Counted from the stretch's first letter, positions 17,839-26,787 are shown. The stretch is DNA of 64,000 nt from Croceicoccus estronivorus (GCF_001625325.1 NZ_JRQQ01000008.1:62001-126000); one strand, 5' to 3'. Program-made: numbers and translations. Notes: a model not told the origin generated them from the letters alone.

Positions 17839-18289
17839 GGGTAGGTGTGTTCCGGTTTTCTGTTGATTTGTCCTGCGTCACGACGAGCTTTTCCGAAAGG
17901 CGCAAAAGCAAGCTTCGCAACGTCTTGAGTTCGTCGGGCGTAAAGCCCGATTCAACATCTTCTACAAGCGCCTTTATTTCCGCCTGCAAGGCCGGCGCCA
18001 TGGCCAGTGCCCGGGGGGAACGCGAGAGAAGACGGGCACGGCGATCCTTGGGATCGGCATGGCGTTCAATGAGTCCAGCCTCGACCATTCGGTCGACCAT
18101 GCGGCATAACGTGATCGGTTCGACTTCCAGCAGATTGGCGTAATAAGCCTGCTGCTCCCCCTCATGCGCGCCGAGCATCATCAGCAGGCGCGCCTGGGGG
18201 CCCGTCACGCCAATTCCGCGCATCCTTTCGTCGAACATGCGGCGCATGTGACGTGCGCAGTCTGCAAGAAGGTACCCGATATCACTCAT
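17831..18289 (-). CDS. MarR-family transcriptional regulator
   Basis: Winged-helix regulator of 152 residues, likely the repressor of its own efflux operon. Visible are the recognition region (NLLEVEPITLCRMVDRMVEAGLIER) and the wing (ADPKDRRARLLSRSPRA). MarR proteins bind as dimers to short inverted repeats and let go when an aromatic ligand binds. It is the first gene of the marR-emrA-emrB operon; a candidate operator lies just before its start. The ligand is unknown. Confidence 0.88.
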   Translation of the reverse strand: MSDIGYLLADCARHMRRMFDERMRGIGVTGPQARLLMMLGAHEGEQQAYYANLLEVEPITLCRMVDRMVEAGLIERHADPKDRRARLLSRSPRALAMAPALQAEIKALVEDVESGFTPDELKTLRSLLLRLSEKLVVTQDKSTENRNTPTHG

Positions 18290-18304
18290 GGTGAGGGCAG
18301 ATAT

Positions 18305-18323
18305 AATAAGGTAGCTTACTATT
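18305..18323 (-). promoter_or_regulatory. Candidate MarR operator
   Basis: TAAG-GTAG-CTTA (18307-18318) is an inverted repeat within an AT-rich patch flanked by AATA and TATT. It sits about 17 nt upstream of the marR start, where a bound repressor would cover the promoter or ribosome site. The assignment rests on position and symmetry only. Confidence 0.3.
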
Positions 18324-18437
18324 CAAGATGGAAATGTCATCGGCTGGAGGTTTTGCATTATCGTCTGGCGATGGCTATTTGTTTGATTTGCGTCTTGAAC
18401 GCTCATCTAACTTTCTCAAGAATATGGAAATTCTTCC

Positions 18438-19193
18438 ATGCAAGATGTGCAGTGTGAATTTGTGCCAGCTCGGGACGGAGTGAAGTTGGCGATCCACAAG
18501 GTGGGAGGAGGCAGGCCGCTCATCCTCCTGCATGGCCTTTTCTCGCATGCGGAGATGAATTGGATTCGATTCGGTCACGCGAAAATACTGGCGGACGCGG
18601 GGTTTGAAGTGATCATGCCCGATCTGCGCGCCCATGGAAAAAGCGAGGCGCCGCATGATGCCTCCTCCTATCCGCAAGATGTTCTGGTGCGCGATGTCGA
18701 GGATGTGGTTGCGCATTTCAGGATCAGGGATTTTGACCTGGCCGGGTTTTCGCTCGGAGCACGGACTGCGGCGGCGGCCGTGATCGCAGGCTTGTCGCCG
18801 CGAAGAATGGTGCTGTCGGGGATGGGCCTGGAGGGGCTGTCGGGCTGGCATCGGCGGGCAGAGTTCTTCGTCGATGCCATTGATCGCTTCGACGGCGTGC
18901 AACGCGGCGATCCCGCATACTTTGCAGTACAGTTCATGAAGACCACGAAAGTCGATCGCGTCGCTGCGCGGTTACTGCTCATGTCCGTCGGTGACATTAA
19001 GCAGGACGATCTGGCACGGATCGATATGCCGGTGCTGGTGCTGTGCGGTGATAAGGATCGCGATAACGGTTCGCCGGAGGCATTGGCGAATATTCTCGCC
19101 GATGGCCGGTTCGCCGAGGTGCCGGGAACGCATATGAGTTCTGTCGCAGATCCGGCCCTGGGCCATGCGATTGCAGAATTCCTGTCTGCCTGA
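18438..19193 (+). CDS. Alpha/beta hydrolase
   Basis: Cytosolic hydrolase of 251 residues with the alpha/beta fold: oxyanion-hole region LILLHGLFSHAEMNW, nucleophile Ser105 in GFSLG, an acid (likely in VLVLCGDKDRDNG) and the His in GTHMSSV near the C-terminus. Substrate unknown. It diverges from marR across 148 bp. The nucleophile motif is GFSLG rather than GxSxG with a small second residue, which is acceptable for the family. Confidence 0.82.
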   Translation: MQDVQCEFVPARDGVKLAIHKVGGGRPLILLHGLFSHAEMNWIRFGHAKILADAGFEVIMPDLRAHGKSEAPHDASSYPQDVLVRDVEDVVAHFRIRDFDLAGFSLGARTAAAAVIAGLSPRRMVLSGMGLEGLSGWHRRAEFFVDAIDRFDGVQRGDPAYFAVQFMKTTKVDRVAARLLLMSVGDIKQDDLARIDMPVLVLCGDKDRDNGSPEALANILADGRFAEVPGTHMSSVADPALGHAIAEFLSA

Positions 19194-19198
19194 CGAAA

Positions 19199-19232
19199 AG
19201 AGCCCTCCCATCTCGTAAGATGGGAGGGCTCT
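19199..19232. terminator. Bidirectional terminator, hydrolase / rplI
   Basis: A perfect 15-bp stem (19199-19213 with 19218-19232) around the 4-nt loop CGTA lies between the two convergent genes. It is the strongest stem-loop in the window and should act on both strands, though only the left side has an A-run (serving as a U-run for rplI). Confidence 0.85.
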
Positions 19233-19261
19233 GAATTTCAACCTGAAACAGGTTGCCGAGA

Positions 19262-19873
19262 TCAGGCGGAGGCTTCATCCTCGTTCTGGTCTTCAAGCAT
19301 TTCCGCAGTGATTTCACCGGGTTCCGCGTTGGGATCGACGGCTTCGGTGAAGCCTTCGGCTTCAGCGCGTTCATCCGCGAACATCTGGGCCATGACGTCG
19401 ATGCCCTGGCTCTGCAGTTCCGCTTCGTCATCCGACCGGGCCACGTTGGCCTTCACTGTCACGGAAACTTCCGGGTGAAGGGCTACGCGGACATCGAACA
19501 TGCCGATGGTCTTGATCGGATGGTCGAGGATGACCTGCGACTTCGTCACTTCGTGACCCTTTTCGGCCAATGCCTCGACGATGTCGCGGACGCTGACCGA
19601 GCCATAGAGCTGGCCGGAGTTCGACGAAGCACGGATCAGTACGATCTCGGTGCCGGCAACTTTCTCGCCAGCAGTTTCGGCGTTGCTCCGCTTCTCCGCG
19701 TTTTCCTTTTCAAGGCGTTCGCGATTGGCTTCGAAGACCTTCTTGTTGGCTTCGTTGGCGCGCAGCGCCTTCTTCTGGGGCAGCAGGAAGTTACGTGCAT
19801 AACCGTCCTTGACGGTCACGACGTCGCCGATCGTGCCCAGCTTCTCGATGCGTTCGAGCAGGATGATATTCAT
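19262..19873 (-). CDS. rplI: 50S ribosomal protein L9 with acidic tail
   Basis: L9 links the L1 stalk to the small subunit. The 203-residue protein shows the N-domain [19 protein letters not shown] with [16 protein letters not shown], the connecting helix and the C-domain ([15 protein letters not shown] region). Typical L9 proteins have about 150 residues; the extra 50 here are acidic ([20 protein letters not shown]). Such tails are known in sphingomonads. Third gene of rpsF-rpsR-rplI, 13 nt after rpsR. Confidence 0.95.
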   Translation of the reverse strand: MNIILLERIEKLGTIGDVVTVKDGYARNFLLPQKKALRANEANKKVFEANRERLEKENAEKRSNAETAGEKVAGTEIVLIRASSNSGQLYGSVSVRDIVEALAEKGHEVTKSQVILDHPIKTIGMFDVRVALHPEVSVTVKANVARSDDEAELQSQGIDVMAQMFADERAEAEGFTEAVDPNAEPGEITAEMLEDQNEDEASA

Positions 19874-19886
19874 GGGTCCTTGCTCC

Positions 19887-20111
19887 TTACTTCACGATGT
19901 AGGGCAGGAGGCCGATCGTGCGCGCACGCTTGATCGCCTTCGAAAGTTCGCGCTGCTTCTTGGCGGAAACGGCGGTGATACGGCTCGGAACGATCTTGCC
20001 GCGTTCGGACATGAAGCCCTGCAGCAGACGGACGTCCTTATAGTCGATCTTCGGCGCGTTCTTGGCCGAGAACGGGCAGCTCTTGCGGCGGCGGAAGAAA
20101 GGGCGGGCCAT
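19887..20111 (-). CDS. rpsR: 30S ribosomal protein S18
   Basis: Small basic protein of 74 residues that binds S6 on the platform of the 30S subunit. The conserved core reads [19 protein letters not shown] and [17 protein letters not shown]-like in the second half. Its start overlaps the stop of rpsF by one base, the usual coupling of the S6/S18 pair. Confidence 0.96.
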   Translation of the reverse strand: MARPFFRRRKSCPFSAKNAPKIDYKDVRLLQGFMSERGKIVPSRITAVSAKKQRELSKAIKRARTIGLLPYIVK

Positions 20112-20476
20112 CAGTTGTCTCCATCCCGGTCGCGGCTGCGGCGACGTTCACGATCGTTCTTGCGCATCATCACGGACGGGCCGCTTTCATGCTCGTCCAC
20201 GCGGATCGTCATGTAGCGAATGATGTCTTCGTTGATGCGGTTCTGCCGCTCCAGCTCTTCCACGACGTTGCCCGGCGCTTCGATGTTGAGCAGAACGAAA
20301 TGAGCCTTGCGGTTACGGTCGATCTTGTAGGCAAGGTTTTTCAGGCCCCAGGTCTCCGTCTTGGTGACCTTGCCTTCGCCTTGTTCAACAATTTCCGTCG
20401 CTGCTGCGGCCAATGCGTCAACCTGGCTCTGGCTCAGGTCCTGGCGCGCGAGAAATACATGCTCGTAAAGCGGCAT
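20111..20476 (-). CDS. rpsF: 30S ribosomal protein S6
   Basis: Forms a dimer with S18 on the 30S platform. The 121-residue protein begins [20 protein letters not shown] and holds [22 protein letters not shown]. The last 20 residues are a basic and acidic tail ([16 protein letters not shown]). First gene of the operon. The 205-nt upstream leader (20477-20681) holds a small CCGCG/CGCGG hairpin (20521-20535 area), and many bacteria regulate rpsF through an S6:S18-binding leader; I cannot show the motif here. Confidence 0.95.
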   Translation of the reverse strand: MPLYEHVFLARQDLSQSQVDALAAAATEIVEQGEGKVTKTETWGLKNLAYKIDRNRKAHFVLLNIEAPGNVVEELERQNRINEDIIRYMTIRVDEHESGPSVMMRKNDRERRRSRDRDGDN

Positions 20477-20681
20477 GTGCGCAATCCTTTCACTCTCATG
20501 CCGATCGCTGGCTGATCCGCGACCACCGCGGGGCCCCTCCGGCTTTCTTCAAAATCCGCCCGTGCTTTACGCGGGGGAAGGCGCGCCCATACAGCTTTCC
20601 CGCGGGATTGCAAGCAATAGAAGGGCATTTGCCCGTAGCATGGGGGGCCGGAATCCGGAGACCGGAATTGCGGGCTGTCAT

Positions 20682-21389
20682 TCAGTATTCCGCCGTTGCT
20701 ACGGCCGCTTCCAGTTCCGACAGGGTGGCTTCCCATTCTGCGCATTTGACGTCCTGATGGATGCCCAGCGACAGGGAAAGGCCGGTATATGTCAGGCTCT
20801 GATCCATGGTTTGCATGCGCGAGACGAAGGATTCGGTCTCGCGGCAGGCCACCACCCCATAAAGGCTGAGGAAATAGCGATTATTGTAAATATCTGACAT
20901 CACGTCGAAATAATGGGCGTACGTGCCGCGAAATTTCTCACTGGGCACGGTGTCGCAATTGTCCCAGTTCATCGTCTTGCCTTGTGCCTGCTGGTTCGTG
21001 ACGCAGGCGATGGCATCGGCCAGGGCGGTATCATCGGCAGCTGTTGCGAGAGTGGCTGCATCGTCATCCGTCAGCGATCGCGCCAGCAGATAGAAATAGG
21101 CCTTGTCCGCCTGCGGAGCCCATTCGGCCAGTTTCCTGTCGAGTTCTGCCGCATAGACTTCTTCCGTCAGGCCTACACCATCGGCCATCATGCGGGCCTG
21201 TTCGTCAAGGATCGTCAGATTGAGAATGAACGCCTTCGCCCCTTCGACAAAGGCGTCGCCCGCACTTTTGTTCATGGTCACTGCCAGAAAGCGTTTGAGA
21301 TTATCCTCCTTGCTGGCGGCGTTGGCAGGGACGCAGGCAGCAAAGCTGCCGATGGCGAGCAGGGTGGCAAGAGTCTTGGCGAGAGGCAT
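20682..21389 (-). CDS. Exported protein of unknown function
   Basis: A 235-residue protein with a clear signal peptide (MPLAKTLATLLAIGSFAACVPANA, cleavage likely after ANA at about 24). The mature part is helical and acidic, with several cysteines (IACVTN, WDNCDT, VACRETE, VKCAEW) that could pair in the periplasm. I do not recognise the family. It follows the Mur ligase on the same strand after 35 nt and may be co-transcribed with it. No membrane segment is seen after the signal. Confidence 0.7.
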   Translation of the reverse strand: MPLAKTLATLLAIGSFAACVPANAASKEDNLKRFLAVTMNKSAGDAFVEGAKAFILNLTILDEQARMMADGVGLTEEVYAAELDRKLAEWAPQADKAYFYLLARSLTDDDAATLATAADDTALADAIACVTNQQAQGKTMNWDNCDTVPSEKFRGTYAHYFDVMSDIYNNRYFLSLYGVVACRETESFVSRMQTMDQSLTYTGLSLSLGIHQDVKCAEWEATLSELEAAVATAEY

Positions 21390-21424
21390 TGAAATCTCCG
21401 CGAAAAGGCAGTGGGTTGGTCCCG

Positions 21425-22846
21425 TCAGGCCAACTGGGCCAGAAGGTCCTTGGCAAAAGTTGCCAAGGTATCATCCCGGGCGCCCATGATGACGATGCGG
21501 TCACCCGGACGGGCAATGCTCACTATCCGCTGACCGCAGTCCTGCCGGGCAGGGACATATTCCGCCTTGCCGCCGGCATCCTTAATCAGGCGGACAATCC
21601 GCTCGCTCCCTTCGCTCCGATCCACCGTGCCGCCAAAATAGACCGGATCGCACAGGAATGTGATGTCGTCCGGCCCCAATTCCTCCGCAAACGTCTGGGC
21701 AAGTTCGTGGCCCATCTGACGCAAAGGGCCATAGCCATGAGGTTGAAAGAACGCGATCACCCGGCCAGGGTGGCCTTTCAGCGTGCGCAGGGTAGCGCGG
21801 CATTTTTCGGGATTGTGGCCGAAATCGTCGATTACGGTGATACCCGATGGGCTTGTGCCGATGATGTCGAACCGGCGGGCCAGCCCTGAGAAATCCTGTA
21901 ATGCTGCGACGGCCTCCGCAACGGTGACGCCGACCGCATCCGCTGCAGCGATGGCGGCCAGTGCATTGGCGAGATTGTGCCGGCCGGGGACCGGAAGAAT
22001 CAGGGAATGGCGGAGCCCTTGCCGACGGTCGATCACTTGCGCGGCAATGCCGGTGGGCAAGTAAGCGATGCTGCCAGGCTCCACCCCGATCGACGCATCT
22101 TCGTCATCGATTGCATATGTCACCGTGGCCTGGGCTTGACTGGCGAGAGCGCGGCATTCCGGATCGTCAAGGTTGATCGCGGCAACCCCGGCGGCGGCGA
22201 GGAAATTGCCGAACAGCAGGCGCAATTCCTCCATACTCTTGTGATCGAGGCTGACGTTGAGCAATACCGCAACGCTCGGACGATAGAGCGCGATAGACCC
22301 GTCACTTTCGTCAACTTCGGAAACGAAGACCTTGCCTTTGCCCACACGGGCGCTGGCGAAAGGGGCATCGGGCGAGGCGAAATTCTTCATCACCGCACCA
22401 TTCATGATCGTTGGATCACGCCCTGTCCGATACATGATCCAGCCGAGCATGCCTGTCACAGTTGACTTGCCGCTGGTCCCCCCGACCGCGATGGAGCAGG
22501 GCGCGCGATTGAAAAGAGTGGAAAGCAACTCCGCTCTGCTCATGCGCGGGCAACCGAGCTGCTTGGCCCGGACCACTTCGGGCACGGAATCTTCTACAGC
22601 CGCCGAGGCCACCAAAACCTGATCCTGCCGGGTGATTCCGCTGCCATCTTGCGGGTAGAGCGTGATGCCCTGCCGCTCCAGCCATGCGAACTTTTCAGGG
22701 GTGCGGCCTTGATCGCGGCTGCGGTCGGAACCGCCAATCTCCGCCCCTTGATCGTGCAGGATCATTGCCAGCGGCAACATGCCGGATCCGCCGATGCCGC
22801 AAAAGAACCAGGGACGGGAGGTAAGGTCGGGTGAATTGTCGTTCAT
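21425..22846 (-). CDS. Mur ligase family protein (MurC/Mpl-like)
   Basis: ATP-dependent ligase of 473 residues with the three Mur domains: UDP-sugar binding start FFCGIGGSGMLPLAM, ATP-binding P-loop GGTSGKST (122-129), and the C-terminal domain with DDFGHNPEKCRATL. MurC and Mpl normally read GTHGKTTT at the P-loop, so this is a divergent member. The divergent neighbour is an LD-carboxypeptidase, which suggests the peptide-recycling enzyme Mpl (joins a tripeptide to UDP-MurNAc). That substrate is inferred. The start at 22846 has typical N-terminus position; the open frame extends 28 codons further without family resemblance. Confidence 0.82.
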   Translation of the reverse strand: MNDNSPDLTSRPWFFCGIGGSGMLPLAMILHDQGAEIGGSDRSRDQGRTPEKFAWLERQGITLYPQDGSGITRQDQVLVASAAVEDSVPEVVRAKQLGCPRMSRAELLSTLFNRAPCSIAVGGTSGKSTVTGMLGWIMYRTGRDPTIMNGAVMKNFASPDAPFASARVGKGKVFVSEVDESDGSIALYRPSVAVLLNVSLDHKSMEELRLLFGNFLAAAGVAAINLDDPECRALASQAQATVTYAIDDEDASIGVEPGSIAYLPTGIAAQVIDRRQGLRHSLILPVPGRHNLANALAAIAAADAVGVTVAEAVAALQDFSGLARRFDIIGTSPSGITVIDDFGHNPEKCRATLRTLKGHPGRVIAFFQPHGYGPLRQMGHELAQTFAEELGPDDITFLCDPVYFGGTVDRSEGSERIVRLIKDAGGKAEYVPARQDCGQRIVSIARPGDRIVIMGARDDTLATFAKDLLAQLA

Positions 22847-22898
22847 GAGACTTCGGTATGCAGTTGTACCGAACAACACAAGCTGGCTAGGAAGCGAC

Positions 22899-23720
22899 AT
22901 GACCCGGATAATTGTCTGTGCGCCTTCCACCCCGCTTAAGCGGGAGGATGCCGACCGTGTGCTGGAACTGGCTGCACTGCATTTCCCGGCCGTGCAAATC
23001 GCCTTTCACGAACAATGTTTCGCCGTAGATGGGCATTTCGCGGGACCCGATGCCATGCGCCGGGATGCGCTGATTGAGAGTGCCAATGATCCGGCCTTTG
23101 ACGCGGTCTGGTTCGCACGCGGTGGCTATGGCGCGAACCGTATTGCCGAACGCGTGGTCGCTGGCCTGGATGATGCGGCGAGGAACAAGGTGTTCCTAGG
23201 TTATTCGGATGGTGGCTATCTGCTTGCCGCGTTATACCGAGCCGGGATCGGCAGACCAGTTCATGGCCCGATGGCGGTCGATGTCCGTCGTGAGAGGGGA
23301 GAGAACGCAATAGGCCGGGCGTTGTCGTTCCTGTCCGGGGATATGTCGGGTCTGGAACCCTCCGTGAATGGGCAGCCCGCCGTTGCTTTCAATCTCATGA
23401 CACTGGCCATGTTGTGTGGCACGCCGCTGATGCCAAACCTTGATGGGCATGTGGTAATGGTCGAAGAGGTGTCCGAATATCTATATGCCGTGGACCGGCT
23501 GCTGTTTCATGTGACAGCGCACCTTCAGGGCATTGCCGGGCTTCGTCTGGGCAGAGTCAGCGACGTGCCGGAAAACGACCGTCCATTCGGTGCCGACGTG
23601 GAAGAGATCGTGCGTTACTGGTGCGGGCGAAACGACATTCCCTTCCTGGGAGGGGCCGATATTGGCCATGATCCTGCCAACAAGATTGTGCCATTCGGGC
23701 TTGCGAGGGCGCTCACATAG
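22899..23720 (+). CDS. LD-carboxypeptidase (S66 family)
   Basis: Cleaves the terminal D-alanine from tetrapeptides during cell-wall recycling (LdcA activity) or acts in related self-immunity (MccF). The 273-residue protein has RGGYGANR (about 74-81), the nucleophile Ser103 in GYSDGG, acidic residues Glu189/190 in VMVEEVSE and the catalytic His257 in GADIGHDP. An AGGA site lies 6-7 nt before the ATG at 22899; longer in-frame starts overlap the divergent ligase gene. Its place opposite a Mur ligase supports the recycling role. Confidence 0.85.
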   Translation: MTRIIVCAPSTPLKREDADRVLELAALHFPAVQIAFHEQCFAVDGHFAGPDAMRRDALIESANDPAFDAVWFARGGYGANRIAERVVAGLDDAARNKVFLGYSDGGYLLAALYRAGIGRPVHGPMAVDVRRERGENAIGRALSFLSGDMSGLEPSVNGQPAVAFNLMTLAMLCGTPLMPNLDGHVVMVEEVSEYLYAVDRLLFHVTAHLQGIAGLRLGRVSDVPENDRPFGADVEEIVRYWCGRNDIPFLGGADIGHDPANKIVPFGLARALT

Positions 23721-23752
23721 CAATAACCGCCCGCGTCGAAGGAGAGTTGACT

Positions 23753-24688
23753 ATGCGCGCATTCGTTTTTCCGGGTCAGGGGAGCCAGAAAGTAGGCATG
23801 GGCAAAGACCTTGCCGACGCAAGCGCTGTGGCCCGTGAAGTGTTCCAGGAAGTGGACGATGCGTTGTCGCAGAAATTGTCCATGCTCATGTTCGATGGGC
23901 CGGAGGATCAACTCACTCTGACGGAAAATGCGCAACCTGCAATCATGGCCAACGCGATTGCCACTCTGCGCGTGTTGGAGAAGGAAGGCGGGCTTGCCAT
24001 CGCTGATAAGGGCGATTTCGTGGCAGGGCATTCTCTGGGCGAATATACGGCGCTTTGTGCGGTTGGCGGTTTCTCGCTTGCGGATACGGCGCGCCTTCTC
24101 AAACTGCGTGGTCAAGCAATGCAGGCCGCTGTGCCGGTTGGGGAGGGCGCAATGTGTGCCTTGCTGGGCGCTGATGTCGAGAAGGCACAGGCGTTGGCCG
24201 AAGCGGTGGCCGAAGGGCAGGTTTGCACGGTTGCAAACGATAACGATCCCACACAGGTCGTGTTGTCGGGCCACCGCGAAGCGATTGAACGTGCTGTGGC
24301 CAGCGTCAAGGATCACGGGATCAAGCGTGGGGTAATGCTGCCTGTGTCCGCTCCATTCCATTGCCCATTGATGCAGCCTGCCGCCGAAGCAATGGCTGAG
24401 GCACTGGCAAAGACTCCGGTCCAGGCCCTGCAATTACCGGTTTTCGCCAATGTTACGGCGGCGATGGTCAGCGACCCTGCCGAGGAACAGCGGCTTCTGG
24501 TTGAACAGGTCTGCGGCCGTGTGCGGTGGCGTGAAAGTGTGCTTGCCATGCAGGAAGCTGGTGTCGAGCATTTCGTCGAACTGGGCGGCAAGACGCTGGG
24601 GCCAATGATCTCGCGGATAAGCAAGGACGTTTCGGTAACGAGTGTCATCAGCATGGCTGACATAGAGGCCTTGGCGGTCGCACTGTAA
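23753..24688 (+). CDS. fabD: Malonyl-CoA:ACP transacylase
   Basis: Moves malonyl groups from CoA to acyl carrier protein for fatty acid elongation. The 311-residue protein begins MRAFVFPGQGSQKVGMGK; the active Ser94 lies in GHSLGEY, and the His is in LPVSAPFHCPLM. The ATG at 23753 has AAGGAGAG 6 nt upstream; a TTG two codons earlier is not needed. fabG follows after 18 nt. acpP and fabF are not adjacent, unlike in Escherichia coli. Confidence 0.95.
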   Translation: MRAFVFPGQGSQKVGMGKDLADASAVAREVFQEVDDALSQKLSMLMFDGPEDQLTLTENAQPAIMANAIATLRVLEKEGGLAIADKGDFVAGHSLGEYTALCAVGGFSLADTARLLKLRGQAMQAAVPVGEGAMCALLGADVEKAQALAEAVAEGQVCTVANDNDPTQVVLSGHREAIERAVASVKDHGIKRGVMLPVSAPFHCPLMQPAAEAMAEALAKTPVQALQLPVFANVTAAMVSDPAEEQRLLVEQVCGRVRWRESVLAMQEAGVEHFVELGGKTLGPMISRISKDVSVTSVISMADIEALAVAL

Positions 24689-24706
24689 TTTTCAGGAGTT
24701 TTGAGG

Positions 24707-25459
24707 ATGTTCGACCTTTCAGGCATGACGGCTCTGGTCACTGGCGCTTCGGGCGGTATCGGGTCCTCCATTGCGCGTGGTCTCGCCGCTCAGGGGGCGA
24801 GACTTGCCCTTTCGGGTTCCAACTCTTCCAAGCTGCGGGCCTTTCGTGAAGAACTGAACGACGAGTTCGGCCATGATCATGTGGAGATCACCTGCGATCT
24901 TTCAAATCCTGTGCAGGTGGAAGAATTGGTGCCGGCAACGATAGATACGCTGGGCCGGATGGATATCATGGTAAACAACGCGGGCATAACGCGGGACAAC
25001 CTTGCGATGCGGATGAAGGATGAGGAATGGGATGCGGTCATTCGCATTAACCTCGAATCCACCTTTCGCCTGATGCGAGCGGCTGCCCGGCCGATGATGA
25101 AGGCCAAATTCGGTCGCATCGTGAATATCACCAGTATTGTCGGATCGACGGGCAATCCCGGCCAGATGAATTATTGTGCGGCAAAGGGTGGCGTTACCGC
25201 CATGTCCAAGAGCCTTGCTCAGGAACTGGCCAGCAGAGGCATTACGGTAAACTGCGTCGCACCGGGGTTCATTCGTACCGCCATGACGGATGTGCTGCCC
25301 GATGCGCAAAAGGATGCGCTTAACGCCAAAATTCCGATGGGACGTATGGGTGAGGGCGAAGATATCGGCTCTGCCGTCGCATTTCTCGCGTCCAAGGAGG
25401 CGGGTTACATCACCGGACAGACGCTGCATGTGAACGGCGGCATGGCGATGCTGGGCTAA
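24707..25459 (+). CDS. fabG: 3-oxoacyl-ACP reductase
   Basis: NADPH-dependent short-chain reductase of the fatty acid cycle, 250 residues. Seen are the cofactor motif TGASGGIG (12-19 region), NNAG, and the catalytic Ser143, Tyr156 and Lys160 (ITSIVG, MNYCAAK). The C-terminus TGQTLHVNGGMAML is typical of FabG. AGGAG lies 8 nt before the ATG. Paired with fabD, so fatty acid synthesis is the likely role rather than polyhydroxyalkanoate synthesis. Confidence 0.93.
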   Translation: MFDLSGMTALVTGASGGIGSSIARGLAAQGARLALSGSNSSKLRAFREELNDEFGHDHVEITCDLSNPVQVEELVPATIDTLGRMDIMVNNAGITRDNLAMRMKDEEWDAVIRINLESTFRLMRAAARPMMKAKFGRIVNITSIVGSTGNPGQMNYCAAKGGVTAMSKSLAQELASRGITVNCVAPGFIRTAMTDVLPDAQKDALNAKIPMGRMGEGEDIGSAVAFLASKEAGYITGQTLHVNGGMAMLG

Positions 25460-25543
25460 TTTATCCCCAGCATATCGCCGATTTCAGCCATTCCGGCTTG
25501 CCGCGCGGGATGCCAGCGTTAAGGATTGTGTGCGTAATTCCAT

Positions 25544-25578
25544 GCGCCCAAGGGGTGATTCCAAGCAGCCTTGGGCGC
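25544..25578 (+). promoter_or_regulatory. Stem-loop in the dnaN leader
   Basis: A perfect 10-bp inverted repeat (25544-25553 with 25569-25578) around a 15-nt loop lies 23 nt upstream of the dnaN start and 85 nt after fabG. No T-run follows. It may be an attenuator, an mRNA-stability element or a fabG transcript end; the sequence does not decide. Confidence 0.45.
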
Positions 25579-25600
25579 GCAAGGGGGACCGGAAGGAACG

Positions 25601-26719
25601 ATGAAGGCCACGATCGAACGCGCGACGCTCCTGCGTTGTCTTTCCCACGTCCAGTCGGTGGTGGAACGCCGCAACACGATTCCGATCTTGTCCAATGTGC
25701 TGATCGAAGCTGCCGGTGACGGTACGCTGAAAGTGATGGCGACGGATTTGGATCTCCAGGTGGCTGAAAGCTTGTCTGCCGTGTCGGTGGAGAGTCCGGG
25801 TGCGATTACCGTTTCGGCCCACCTGTTGTTCGACATTGCGCGAAAGTTGCCGGATGGCAGCCAGGTCAGTCTGGACGCGGCGGAAAATCGCATGGTCGTA
25901 AAGGCCGGCCGCAGCCGTTTCTCGCTGCCTACGCTGCCGCGCGATGATTTCCCTGTGATCGTGGAAGGCGATCTGCCGACCAGTTTCGAAATATCGGCCA
26001 AGGCGTTGGCAGAGCTCATTGACCGCACCCGGTTCGCGATTTCGACGGAAGAGACGCGATACTATCTCAATGGCATCTTCCTGCATGTCACCGATGATGA
26101 ACTGAAGGCTGCGGCAACGGATGGGCACCGGCTGGCTCGTTTCACCATTCCACGGCCCGATGGGGCAGAGGGGATGCCGGATGTGATCGTGCCTCGCAAG
26201 GCGGTGGCGGAACTGCGGAAGCTGTTGGAAGAGGCTCTCGATACCAATGTCGAGATCGATCTGTCGGCGAGCAAGATCCGTTTCACTTTGGGAGGTGAAA
26301 ATGGTGTCGTCCTCACCAGTAAGCTGATTGACGGGACATTCCCGGATTACAGTCGTGTTATTCCGACCGGAAATGACAAGTTGCTGAAGCTCGATCCCAA
26401 GAGCTTTTTCGAGGGCGTGGATCGCGTGGCTACCATTGCCACGGAAAAGACCCGTGCCGTGAAGATGGGGCTGGACCATGACAAGGTAACCCTGTCAGTC
26501 ACTTCGCCGGACAATGGCACCGCGGCGGAAGAATTGCCCGCTGACTATAGCGCTGACGGGTTTGAGATCGGTTTCAATGCCAATTACCTGAAGGACATCC
26601 TGAGCCAGATTGAAGGTGATACGGTCGAACTCCATCTGGCGGATGCCGGCGCCCCGACGCTTATTCGTCAGGACGCGAAGAGCGCGGCCCTGTATGTGCT
26701 GATGCCAATGCGTGTATAA
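25601..26719 (+). CDS. dnaN: DNA polymerase III sliding clamp (beta)
   Basis: The ring-shaped clamp that holds replicative polymerase on DNA. The 372-residue protein has three clamp domains; recognisable blocks are RNTIPILSNVLIEA, FSLPTLPRDDFPVI, and the C-terminal ALYVLMPMRV that forms the partner-binding pocket. AAGGAACG precedes the ATG at 25601. In many bacteria dnaN is next to dnaA and recF near the origin; here neither is present, so this location is not evidence for an origin. Confidence 0.96.
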   Translation: MKATIERATLLRCLSHVQSVVERRNTIPILSNVLIEAAGDGTLKVMATDLDLQVAESLSAVSVESPGAITVSAHLLFDIARKLPDGSQVSLDAAENRMVVKAGRSRFSLPTLPRDDFPVIVEGDLPTSFEISAKALAELIDRTRFAISTEETRYYLNGIFLHVTDDELKAAATDGHRLARFTIPRPDGAEGMPDVIVPRKAVAELRKLLEEALDTNVEIDLSASKIRFTLGGENGVVLTSKLIDGTFPDYSRVIPTGNDKLLKLDPKSFFEGVDRVATIATEKTRAVKMGLDHDKVTLSVTSPDNGTAAEELPADYSADGFEIGFNANYLKDILSQIEGDTVELHLADAGAPTLIRQDAKSAALYVLMPMRV

Positions 26720-26745
26720 TCGCCTATATCTTGCAGAATACTCTG

Positions 26746-26767
26746 GTCCCGGCTTTACGGCCGGGAC
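26746..26767. terminator. Stem-loop between convergent dnaN and fprA
   Basis: GTCCCGGC and GCCGGGAC form a perfect 8-bp stem with loop TTTACG, between two convergent genes. No T-run is present, so the terminator call is moderate. Confidence 0.5.
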
Positions 26768-26787
26768 AGCAGATATAGTGGTGGGAT

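Noticed and set aside
25484-26479. 331-codon minus-strand frame over dnaN
   Set aside because: Complement of dnaN; no recognisable motif.
25601-26719. dnaN as evidence for a replication origin
   Set aside because: No dnaA, recF, gyrB or cluster of DnaA boxes was seen around it.
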